Below, piece after piece: positions 12,629 through 20,718 of a DNA stretch of 64,000 bases. The DNA lies in the NCBI RefSeq assembly GCF_031143425.1, contig NC_090447.1, positions 132,079,106-132,143,105 of the forward strand. The letters are read 5' to 3'. Made by a program: the position numbers and the translations under genes. The number at the start of each line of letters is the position of its first letter. Positions within the stretch are counted from its first letter, which is position 1. This DNA comes from Pleurodeles waltl (Eukaryota > Chordata > Amphibia > Caudata > Salamandridae). The notes under the pieces were generated by a model. It did no database searches. It saw only the letters and a program-made list of their open reading frames with translations, and was not told the DNA's origin.

Positions 12629-13236
12629 GGGGGTCATTCTAACCCTGGCGGTAAAAACCGCCAGGGCGAATGACCGCGGTAGCACCGCCAACAGGCTGGC
12701 GGTGCACCGCTGGGCATTCTGACCGCGGCGGTTCTGCCGCGGTCAGTAGCGGGAAACCGGCGGTCTCCCGCCGGTTTCCCGCTGCCCTGCAGAATCCCCC
12801 ATGGCGGCGGAGCGCGCTGCGCCGCCATGGGGATTCTGACACCCCCTACCGCCATCCTGTTCCTGGCGGGTCTCCCGCCAGGAACAGGATGGCGGTAGGG
12901 GGTGCCGCGGGGCCCCTGCCAATGGCATGGGCACTGCAGGGGCCCCCGTAAGCGGGCCCCAAAAGGAATTTCAGTATCTGCTTTGCAGACACTGAAATTC
13001 GCGACGGGTGCTACTGCACCCGTCGCACTCCAGCAACTCCGCCGGCTCCATTCGGAGCCGGCTTCATTGTTGCTGGGTCTTTCCCGCTGTGCTGGCGGGT
13101 GGCCTTTTGGCGGTCGCCCGCCAGCACAGCGGGAAAGCCAGAATGGCCGCTGCGGTCTTGTGACCGCGGTGCGGTCATTTGGCGGTAACCGCATGGCGGG
13201 CGGCAACCGCCGCCCGCCGCGGTTAGAATCACCGCC
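12629..13236. mobile_element. 608-bp Harbinger-type MITE made of serial hairpins
   Basis: The termini GGGGGTCATTCTAACC (left) and GGCGGTGATTCTAACC (right, read inward) form imperfect inverted repeats. A TAT triplet flanks both sides (12,626-12,628 and 13,237-13,239). The interior is a row of GC-rich hairpins: 12,643-12,666; 12,682-12,705; 12,719-12,746; 12,748-12,783 (16-bp stem); 12,788-12,840; 12,840-12,904 (perfect 31-bp stem, 3-base loop); 12,909-12,946; 12,966-13,000; 13,001-13,026; 13,030-13,076; and 13,080-13,136 (perfect 20-bp stem). Further GC-rich pairs continue to the end. The open frames on both strands come from this symmetry and are not genes. The ends resemble those of the 8.8-kb Harbinger at 28,741, which points to mobilisation in trans. 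Confidence 0.85.
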
Positions 13237-13649
13237 TATGTGTCTAATATATAAAATGGGGCATTAGATGGCATGAGTGAGGCTTTTTACTGCATTACCA
13301 TGTGCGGAATGCTGATATCTGGGCCTGCTACCCTTACCTATTCTGCCTTCACAGAGGTGTGAATCCTCACATCCTGTCTGGACTTGCCATACAAAATGTA
13401 CATTGAATCCAATGTTAACTACTACTGTAGCAATGTACATCTGACATGCAGTTGGAAGGTTAACCATCCCAAGCCATGTTCAGCTATAAATCCTCTCCCA
13501 TATACTTTAACAGACTATGGCATTTTGGTCATAGCTCTTCTTTCACCCCATCATGTGTGACTGCTTAGATTGGCAATACATTCACCTTGACATTAACCAC
13601 TATTTAATGCATATGCCACTTTGACATATTTCAGTAATGAGGTACCGTG

Positions 13650-13871
13650 TCAGGAACAAATTATTCCATTGAAATTATGAGGCCCAGTAAACATGTCATT
13701 GCAAACATTATCCAACATTAAACACATCCCTTGCACAACACAGTAACCATTCAGGTGAAACTCACTAATAGCATCCACATCCTTGAAGCTGTCCATCTGA
13801 GCCGATATGTAAGGCTGAGGTCCACCTACAAGACCTAATATGATACATTGCGCTGTGAATGTAAAACACAC
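13650..13871 (-). pseudogene. possible HARBI1-like transposase N-terminal fragment
   Basis: The minus-strand frame contains MDSFKDVDAISEFHLNG followed by a hydrophobic helix. This resembles the N-terminal region of HARBI1-like transposases (a short acidic start, then a YRL/FRLN-type helix). No catalytic motifs follow before the frame ends. It may belong with the NAIF1-like remnant at 10,234, since Harbinger copies in this window keep these genes convergent. The similarity is weak. Confidence 0.25.
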
Positions 13872-14889
13872 ACACCGTGGACATAAGAAGAACAGTACAT
13901 TGAATTAGCAGTTGTCCATGTAAGTCTGCAAGTTGATCATATAGTCACATAGGTAAGGCAGGTTGAAGTGTTCGCAGATAAGATGTTTCTAATCAGGAAT
14001 CAGGTGCACAGATTGTTGACCAAGTACAAATACATCCCTACTCGCAAAGTGGCACAAGAGTGCCTGCCTTTCATGGGTCTGTGACCTTAATGATTTGACA
14101 TACCACACTTTGCAAGGTATTAGATTAGCCATACCTTTCTCATATCTATACATGTCCATAACAATATTATGCACATCAGGCAGTAGCATGTTTGCTCGTT
14201 ACCTGAACTGAGCTTAGTACATATCAATGCTGCTGAGTACATATCAATGCTGCTTAGCAAATAGACATTGTCCATCAATGCCCTTTACATGCAATGTAAG
14301 GACTTGGGAACATCTGCACACCAACACGTCAGAGAAATATTTAGCTGTGTCTCAAACAGCTTGTCAAACATTTGGACATAATTAGATGTGAGTGTGTTCA
14401 CCTGTAACATACATTGGGCATCATTTCAAAGAGGCCTGTGCCACTGGAGCATCACTTTTTTTTACATTCCAGTAGTGCAGCCCCCTCAATCATATCTATG
14501 AGGCAATGCAAATTCACCCTGTGTGGCTTGGCATGGCCTTATTGACATGGACTATGGCAAGGCAGCACAAAGCGTCACATATCCTTACTCTGCATAAAGG
14601 AGGCATTCTATGTGCATTGCAGTGGCTTTTCCTAAGCAACACCCATGGGTTTTGACACATTCCCAGATTCACAAGCATCTGTAAACCTGGGAAAGCATAA
14701 CTGCGTGCCTCCCCAGGACAGGCATCTAGAGGAAAAACCTATTTATTTCTCATTGTTTTTTCCAGTTCATATGTTTGCTGCATTCTGCAGCACACATAGA
14801 AAGAGGAAAACATCTCAATTGAATATTTTTGTGAAGGAAGGTGTCCTTTCCTGTACATAAACTATCATGTCAACAATGCAGACACCCTT
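13872..14889. other. no gene; one short tandem duplication
   Basis: A 19-20 base unit (AGTACATATCAATGCTGCT) is repeated directly at about 14,216-14,254. Otherwise nothing is recognisable up to the broken end of gypsy element A. Confidence 0.5.
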
Positions 14890-15428
14890 GCACCATGGAA
14901 TCGTTGAACTTAACAGATCTTGGTGCTTCCCACTTGAGTATAGCCTCCACTTTGGATTAATACATAGAGATCCCATCCCGGGTGATGACATACCCCACAA
15001 AATTCCACTGTTGTGGTGTGAAAAACACTTCTCCAGCTTGGCGAACAGATGGTATTGGCAAAACTGTTATAAAACTGCCACCATGTGTTGAACAAGCTGG
15101 AGGAGGAGTATATTAGGATGTCGTCCACATAGACCAGTACACTGATGTCCAAGAACTCCTGCAGCACTTCATTGATGAAAAATTCAAAGGCTGCTGGAGT
15201 GTTACACAAACCAAAGGGCATTGCGGTGTATTTAAACAGCCCAAACTTTGTTCAGAATGCCATCTTCAACTTGCCCCCCTCCATAACTTGAATCAAGTGA
15301 TAGGCACCTCGCAAGTCAACTTTCGGAAAGATCATGGAATGGCGCACCTGAACCAGTAAAGTTGGAATGGAAGGAAGAGGGTACCTGTTCTTTATTGTTG
15401 CCTTATTCATTGCACGGGAGTTGGTACA
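14890..15428 (-). pseudogene. Ty3/gypsy element A, reverse transcriptase (3' part)
   Basis: On the minus strand this reads the middle of a Ty3/gypsy reverse transcriptase: NRYPLPSI near 15,380, then MPFGLCNTPAAF and the catalytic VYVDDILIYS at about 15,220-15,110. It ends in a block resembling the start of the connection region near 14,900, where the similarity stops abruptly. The N-terminal part of the same domain lies at 42,345 and beyond, on the far side of element B. Frameshifts at about 15,250 and 15,100 break it. RNase H, integrase and the 3' LTR are missing, so the element is truncated on this side. Confidence 0.85.
15424..15428. repeat. target-site duplication GTACA (left) of gypsy B
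   Basis: The pentamer GTACA precedes the TG of the 5' LTR and is found again directly after the CA of the 3' LTR at 42,340-42,344. Removing B and one copy brings the two parts of element A's reverse transcriptase together. Confidence 0.9.
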
Positions 15429-15587
15429 TGTAACCGGGCAGTCACAGCCACGGCTACAATTCAAGCCCCTGAACCGTCCGAGGGGTGCCCCGGGGGTGTG
15501 CGTCAGGATGACCACAACCCAGAAGTGATTACAAACCGAGATATCCAGGTTGAAGTAGCGTCGGCGCAAGGAGAAAAGGAGCCGGAG

Positions 15588-16438
15588 TGAAGTACTGGGT
15601 TTTTCAGAACCCAGTGGTGCCAGGGAACACACCCTAAGACTTCGAGTCCTTCCTGTTTCAGACTACAGAAACAGAGTCTTCTTGGTGAAGTCAAAGATCT
15701 TGTTTATTGGCTGCAGCCAGTAACAGGTATCCTAGAAGTACAACACGGTGTATATTCTCAGGAGACTGCTCTCCTTGCAAAGCTAACCTTCTCTTTTATA
15801 CAAAATATTATGCTTTAGGCAAACATTCCTTATTTTACAGTTGACCATTCACATATTTTCACTACAAAGAAATAGCAGGGTTATGATGACAAGCCCATAT
15901 TTCAGTTTGTCCAGCCCTCAATCAATTACCTGGAAAGGCTCAGTACTTTCATCAGATATCAACGGACCCCCAATATAAACAGGCACCTCCTCCTTGTAAA
16001 GCAAGTCATAAAGAAAGAAACAGGGACAGGTGTGTGTAAGATTAGGCATGGTTTGTGTGTGATGAAAGGTTTTATGATGTGTTGTGCCTTGATACTAATC
16101 TCATTCGGCCACTGGGAAAGAAACTGGCCGAACAGGTTTGGCTTCAGGCAGTGGAGTCAGCTTGCCCAGGTCACAGAGGAGTCAGCAAAGATGTACGTGT
16201 CCTTCAGACTCGTTTTCGGCATTAGTCATTGGCCTATGTGAGGGCAATCACAAAATGGCTGTCGTTTAAATGGAACACGAGGGTTCAGGACGGAAACTCT
16301 GATATTCGGGTGATTTCGTTACCCGAATATGAATACAATGCTTGTGCATACTATTCTAATCATTCTCGGTCTGCTGATACCAAAATCGTTGTGATACGAC
16401 GATGTTTATAACACGGGTCCAGAATTTTCAGTACCACA
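15588..16438 (-). mobile_element. solo retroviral LTR related to the 18-28 kb retrovirus
   Basis: An 851-bp segment starting TGAAGTACTGGG and ending TACCACA interrupts the gypsy B LTR and is flanked by GGAG on both sides (15,584-15,587 and 16,439-16,442). Part of it matches the LTR of the complete retrovirus in the same orientation. Both have a poly(A)-signal region, a shared TTATTxGCTGCAGCxAGTA-type block (about 15,698-15,722), then AGAAGTAC and TTCTCAGGAGACTGC. The 4-bp duplication fits a gammaretrovirus-like integrase. No internal sequence remains, as expected after LTR-LTR recombination. The remainder differs, so it is a related but distinct family or an older member. Confidence 0.85.
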
Positions 16439-16441
16439 GGA

Positions 16442-16610
16442 GGAGTGGAGAGACGCGGAGCCGGAGGAGAGGAGAGACGCGGAGCCGGAGGAGAGGAGAG
16501 ACGTGGAGCCTGAGGAGAGGAGAGACGTGGAGCCTGAGGAGAGGAGAGACGTGGAGCCTGAGGAGAGGAGAGACGTGGAGCCGGAGGAGAGGAGAGACGT
16601 GGAGGCGGAG
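16442..16610 (+). repeat. 24-bp minisatellite in gypsy B 5' LTR
   Basis: About seven copies of a purine-rich 24-bp unit (GACGTGGAGCCTGAGGAGAG and close variants) stand in tandem. The 3' LTR has only about two copies at 41,505-41,560. The long reading frames on both strands here are by-products of a unit length divisible by three. Confidence 0.95.
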
Positions 16611-17384
16611 GACGAAGAAGACGATTCCGAGAAGCAGCTGTACAAAGACCGGAATAAGGAGACGCCGACTACAACCGACGAGGGACACGGCCGGACCCGC
16701 TACGTCCCTGGAGGGGCATGGCTATCAGAGGTATGATCGTGCCTCAGTGTTAATTTTTGTCCCTTGTGGACCGGGAGTGAGAGGGGTTTGCAGGTGAGGG
16801 ATCGGGAGGAAGGGGTCTTGGGGAAAATTGATGCTAGTGCATGTAAAGACTAATAACCCACGGGGGAAGAGTGGTGAGATAAAATCACCCAGTGATAGAC
16901 ATAAAGGACTCTACCTCATTAGATAAGTACACTAAGAACACTTGTGAGGATTGGGGTGCACCTACCTGCCCTGACCCGCTCACCTAAAACCCCTGCACGG
17001 TTCAAACCAACCCCTTTGATCTCACTTTCCCACATACTAACCCTATCATAAGAGAAATCCCAGAAAACCCACACTTACCTATTTTTCCATTTTCCTTGGG
17101 GAACGTCCACCAACGCCGGGCACGGAGATGTCCAACTTCCTCTAGACTACTGCCCATCCCTTGGTCTCGACGTCTGGGTGAGACGACCCTGTATGAAGAA
17201 AACCCCAGTATTATTTCAAGAGCCAGAGAGAAGACCCTGGGACGTTACCTAAGGACATAAATAGACAGAAAAAGTATTAAAAGCACATTCAGAAGAAAAA
17301 TAAAGAGCACTTAAGCATGATACCTGGTGTACTGGATCCTTTACAAAAACACCCTAACCAAGTCCTAAGCTGAACCCACTACAG

Positions 17385-17401
17385 TGGTGTCAGAAGTGGG
17401 A
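17385..17401 (+). promoter_or_regulatory. primer-binding site of gypsy B (tRNA-Leu type)
   Basis: TGGTGTCAGAAGTGGGA lies one base after the 5' LTR. It is complementary to a tRNA 3' end reading TCCCACTTCTGACA plus CCA, which matches vertebrate tRNA-Leu genes as I recall them. It would prime minus-strand synthesis. Confidence 0.8.
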
Positions 17402-17441
17402 TTTGACACACAAAAGGACCGTACACAAGGACACTCAAAGA

Positions 17442-18196
17442 TGGAGGACAAACCAACCATAGTGGACATGATGCAGCAACTAGCGGAGGGACAACGGCAC
17501 CTGCAGCTAGTTTGGGAAGGACGACAAAAAGAGGCCAAAACAGAGCGGGAGACCCTTCAAAGTGCACTGAAAAATCAAGCAACCATTATGGCCAACAATC
17601 AGTTAGCCCACGATGCTTTAAAGACACTGACTGATACCATTGCCGCTACCAGGGTTCACCCCAACATACCCAGCTCAGTGTTACAACGATACCAGGAAGG
17701 CGAAGATCCAGATGCCTTTTTTACGAATTTTTAAAGAGTCACCACCTCCGCCACCTGGCCCCAGGATCGGTGGGGACAATACATAGCCCCTCTGTTGACA
17801 GGCACCCTGCAGGCGGTTCACCAGGCAGTGAACCCTGGGGGTGCTACACCTTACCAGGACATCAAGAAAGGTATTTTAGAGCACGTGGGATTTGACACAG
17901 AACACTTCCGACTTCGGTACAGGAAGGCCAAATGGGGGCCCTCAGAAAATCCCCGGGCATTGTACTACTGGGTAAAAGACCTGGGTCTAAAGTGGTTGGG
18001 CCCAATTGGAACAAATCGAGAGGACATCATAGAAACCATATTATTGGAACAATACATGGAGGCATTACCGACCGCCACCCGCAACTGGATTAAACAACAC
18101 CCCAATCCAGATACCTCAACAACCCTTGAGTTAGCCTGTGCGTATCATCGCTCTATGGAATTTAAGTCTATACCTCATCGCGGGAACCCTAACCTC
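17442..18196 (+). pseudogene. gypsy B gag with SCAN-like capsid domain
   Basis: The frame opens at ATG 17,442 (MEDKPTIVDMMQQLAEG, a coiled-coil start) and is broken by a frameshift and TAA near 17,732. It continues in another frame from about 17,735. The C-terminal part holds the SCAN-type pattern: an FRxxYR start, a W in the KWGP block, the PRALYYWVKDLGLKWLGP helix, an EQYMEALP helix and NWIKQHP. SCAN domains of vertebrate zinc-finger proteins are known to derive from the capsid of Gmr1-like gypsy elements. The retrovirus is inserted right after this domain, and the frame resumes at 28,099. Confidence 0.85.
18193..18196. repeat. target-site duplication CCTC (left) of the retrovirus
   Basis: CCTC here matches CCTC at 28,095-28,098, directly beyond the other LTR. 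Joining across with one copy restores the gag reading frame of gypsy B. A 4-bp duplication is typical of gammaretroviral integrases. Confidence 0.9.
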
Positions 18197-18990
18197 TGAA
18201 GAACCAGAACCTTATGGGCCTGGCGGCGCAGGGTACGCCTGAAATCTCCTTGGATTCACCTGCCTCAACTAACAGAGACACGGGACACTCTGTCAGGCGT
18301 GAAAGATCAGATTTTATTAGCTGCAGCTAGTACAGTTGTCCAAGAAGTACACAAGGTATGTTCTCAGGAGACTGCCACTTTACTTTGTGGCGCACAATCT
18401 TATATACCGTATAAAAACCATTTATTAACTACATACACTCCCAGAACACATAGAAAGGAGCCAGTAAGAATAATGTAAAGATAGAACAGAGCCAATAGAA
18501 ATGTCGGAAAACAAGACAGCACCAATAGAAGGAATTGGAAAACAAAGTATCAAGTGACTTAAGGTTGCCTCCCCTCCAGCTGTGTTTGTCACCCCTCCCT
18601 TGAACTAATTCATTAACCGATCCACAACGAAGTTGCATGTGGTGCGATAAGTTTGTGTGCGTTTGGAGGACAGTTGTGAAATGAGAGAATACTAGCAAAG
18701 GACAGCGAAGGCCAGACGATAAGATAAGATCGGCGGAGAATAGTGTGAGCCTACAGATAGTTGAAACAAGGATTAGAAAACCAGACAGGGATTAGTGTAC
18801 TCGGTCAGACCTTAATACCAGCCTTGTAAAGATAGAGGCAGAAGGCTGTTTTGAACACCATGTTGCAGAATAAGCAGAAAAGGCAGAATGGACTTCGTTC
18901 GCTGTGCTGCCTGAGTGAAGGCAACATAAAATGGCGGCGGGCCACAAAATGGCGGGTCGATACGATCGTATTAAAAATCAAATTTCCTCA
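18197..18990 (-). repeat. 3' LTR of the retrovirus
   Basis: It is 794 bp. In viral orientation it starts TGAGGAAATTTG and ends GGTTCTTCA. Its TATA-like TATATAAG lies at 18,399-18,406 and AATAAA at 18,313-18,318, so R should lie between about 18,380 and 18,295. The 89-codon open frame inside (18,698-18,429) is identical in both LTRs and has no known domain. Confidence 0.95.
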
Positions 18991-19002
18991 GACCCTCCTT
19001 TT
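18991..19002 (-). promoter_or_regulatory. polypurine tract of the retrovirus
   Basis: In viral orientation AAAAGGAGGG followed by TC directly precedes the TG of the 3' LTR. This purine run is the expected primer for plus-strand synthesis. Confidence 0.8.
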
Positions 19003-19034
19003 GCCAGAACTCAGGCAAGATACACAAACTCATG

Positions 19035-20597
19035 TTAATCTGAGTCGATGTCTATGGCCATGAGGTCATCAAGCTGTTGCTGTACCATCATTTTGATATT
19101 CTCTGCTCTTTGTGACTTGGGTTTGGGAATACATGCAGTAGCACATAGGTTGCAGATGGCAGGACCGCAGTGCATACAAAGACAACAAGAGAATATAAAA
19201 GCTAAAATTACTCCAAAGAATGTCAATACCTTCCAACCCCATTTGGACAGTAATCCCCAAAACCACTCTGAAAAGGACCAATCTCCTTCGTCCTGATGAA
19301 TCGACTCGGAGATTATGTGTAACTTAGAGATAGCTTGGTATACTGTTGGAGCGTCATTAGGTATGAAAATACAGCAACTTGATCCGATCAATTTGCATAC
19401 TCCACCACGGTCCGCAAGAACAAAGTCTAAGGCAACACGGTTCTGCAAGGTCATAAGACGATCAGCCTGTAGTTCAGCTGTAATGTTACTTAAAGCTCCT
19501 ACAGTGATGTCTATGGTGGTTTCTACGACACGAACCAATTGCCTTATATTTCTGCTGTTGGCCATTGGACCCCAGAAGGGAAGAAATCCTTTGAGGAAAT
19601 CTCCTCCCTCTTGTCCTGCTGTGTCTTTCGAATCCACAATCCCTCTGCCATATCTATTTTTATGATGGTTCGCAGGAGCGGTGTATGTAGGGGGAAGAAG
19701 AAAGGCTATATAACAAGTACCAGAGAAATCAGCTGGCAACCATGTATAAGCCCTATCGTGGCAAACGAAGTATGTACCTTGAGATGGTACTAACGGCAGT
19801 GAATTCAGGGCTGAATAAACATATGTATGGGAACATAAACTTTCTCTTTGTCCGGTGTTTGGAGTTCTACCATTTATTTGCAGACAGAAATTTCCTTGTT
19901 GGGGTATGACCCGTATCGGAGGAGATTTTCCTTGCTTAACCTTATCATTGAGGCTGGAAATGTAATTAGTTATGTTCCAATTGGTATATGCTTTTCTTTC
20001 ATCTATGGAAGCTTCACTTTTTTCCATGATTTTAGCCATAGCTACCATTCCCTTTATCAATAAACTATGACTGAAATCTGAACCAACACTATGTGAACTG
20101 ACAGGTTGTTTAATTTTACTTTGATATGCATTATTGAAAATGACAAAATAAGCCCAAGCGGAACCTTCATAGGAGAATGGAAGAACTAAATATGGCATTC
20201 CTTTTTCTACCGTATGTGGTATGAGTCCACACACCCAACAGTCAGTTGTATTGATCACTAACTGATGTTGATGTAACAACTGGACGAAGGAATTGTTAAA
20301 GTATTCAGTTCTTCTGATGAGTTCATGCTGGGGAAGAGTGTGAAATAGGTGCGGAGAGATAGTAGAAGAAGATGTAGAGGTAGGAGAAGAGACAACTTTT
20401 TGCTGCAGAGTAATAATGATCCAGTTTACAGATGCCAAAAGAATACACGACAATATAATGACGCATAGAGCAATACTACAATGACTATATATTTCTTTAC
20501 AATTATTCTTTACATTTTTACTTTCTCTTTTATCTAATGTAGCCTCCATCTTTCTAAGTGGATGCTCACGGCAATCTTCCTCAATCACTGTAGTCAC
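19035..20597 (-). CDS. env: retroviral envelope protein (Env), 520 aa
   Basis: This is the surface plus transmembrane precursor, which would be made from a spliced message and carried on the virion membrane. The frame is uninterrupted. A hydrophobic segment at about residues 41-63 follows a basic, charged 40-residue leader, so the N-terminus looks like a long signal-anchor. The surface part has a CWVC motif at 120-123. The transmembrane part has CX6CC at 401-409, and a membrane anchor spans about 455-477 with a cysteine-rich cytoplasmic border. CXXC with CX6CC is the gamma-type arrangement of disulphide-linked subunits. I see no classical RXKR cleavage site; a basic NRYGR stretch is the nearest candidate. 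The gene starts 122 bp after the pol stop, whereas most gammaretroviral env genes overlap pol. Confidence 0.9.
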   Translation of the reverse strand: MTTVIEEDCREHPLRKMEATLDKRESKNVKNNCKEIYSHCSIALCVIILSCILLASVNWIIITLQQKVVSSPTSTSSSTISPHLFHTLPQHELIRRTEYFNNSFVQLLHQHQLVINTTDCWVCGLIPHTVEKGMPYLVLPFSYEGSAWAYFVIFNNAYQSKIKQPVSSHSVGSDFSHSLLIKGMVAMAKIMEKSEASIDERKAYTNWNITNYISSLNDKVKQGKSPPIRVIPQQGNFCLQINGRTPNTGQRESLCSHTYVYSALNSLPLVPSQGTYFVCHDRAYTWLPADFSGTCYIAFLLPPTYTAPANHHKNRYGRGIVDSKDTAGQEGGDFLKGFLPFWGPMANSRNIRQLVRVVETTIDITVGALSNITAELQADRLMTLQNRVALDFVLADRGGVCKLIGSSCCIFIPNDAPTVYQAISKLHIISESIHQDEGDWSFSEWFWGLLSKWGWKVLTFFGVILAFIFSCCLCMHCGPAICNLCATACIPKPKSQRAENIKMMVQQQLDDLMAIDIDSD

Positions 20598-20718
20598 GAT
20601 TATCTACCGTCCTATGACACTGTGAGGTCCTGCAGGCCTATTGCCACTTACTCAGGTCGTAACTAAGACTCCTACCGTGACCCTGCAACCGGGATAGAGT
20701 ACTACATAGGAGAGAAAT

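Larger units (their letters stand above)
15429..17383 (+). repeat. 5' LTR of gypsy B (interrupted)
   Basis: It begins TGTAACCGGGCAG and ends CCCACTACA immediately before the primer-binding site. It aligns with the 3' LTR at 41,352-42,339. Without the solo LTR insertion it would be about 1.1 kb, against 988 bp for the 3' LTR. Most of the difference is extra copies of a 24-bp minisatellite at 16,442-16,610. Confidence 0.9.

Noticed and set aside
12634..13267. Overlapping open frames of up to 190 codons on both strands
   Set aside because: They are mirror images created by the hairpins of the MITE. Pro/Arg/Gly-rich composition and lack of any start or splice context argue against genes.
16402..16797. 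131-codon Arg/Glu-rich frame and its minus-strand Ser/Leu partners
   Set aside because: Produced by the 24-bp minisatellite in an LTR. The unit is a multiple of three, so open frames appear in several phases.
18429..18698. 89-codon frame present identically at 18,429-18,698 and 27,533-27,802 (minus)
   Set aside because: It lies in the U3 of both retroviral LTRs. Identity reflects LTR duplication. A U3-encoded protein is conceivable but nothing in the sequence supports it.
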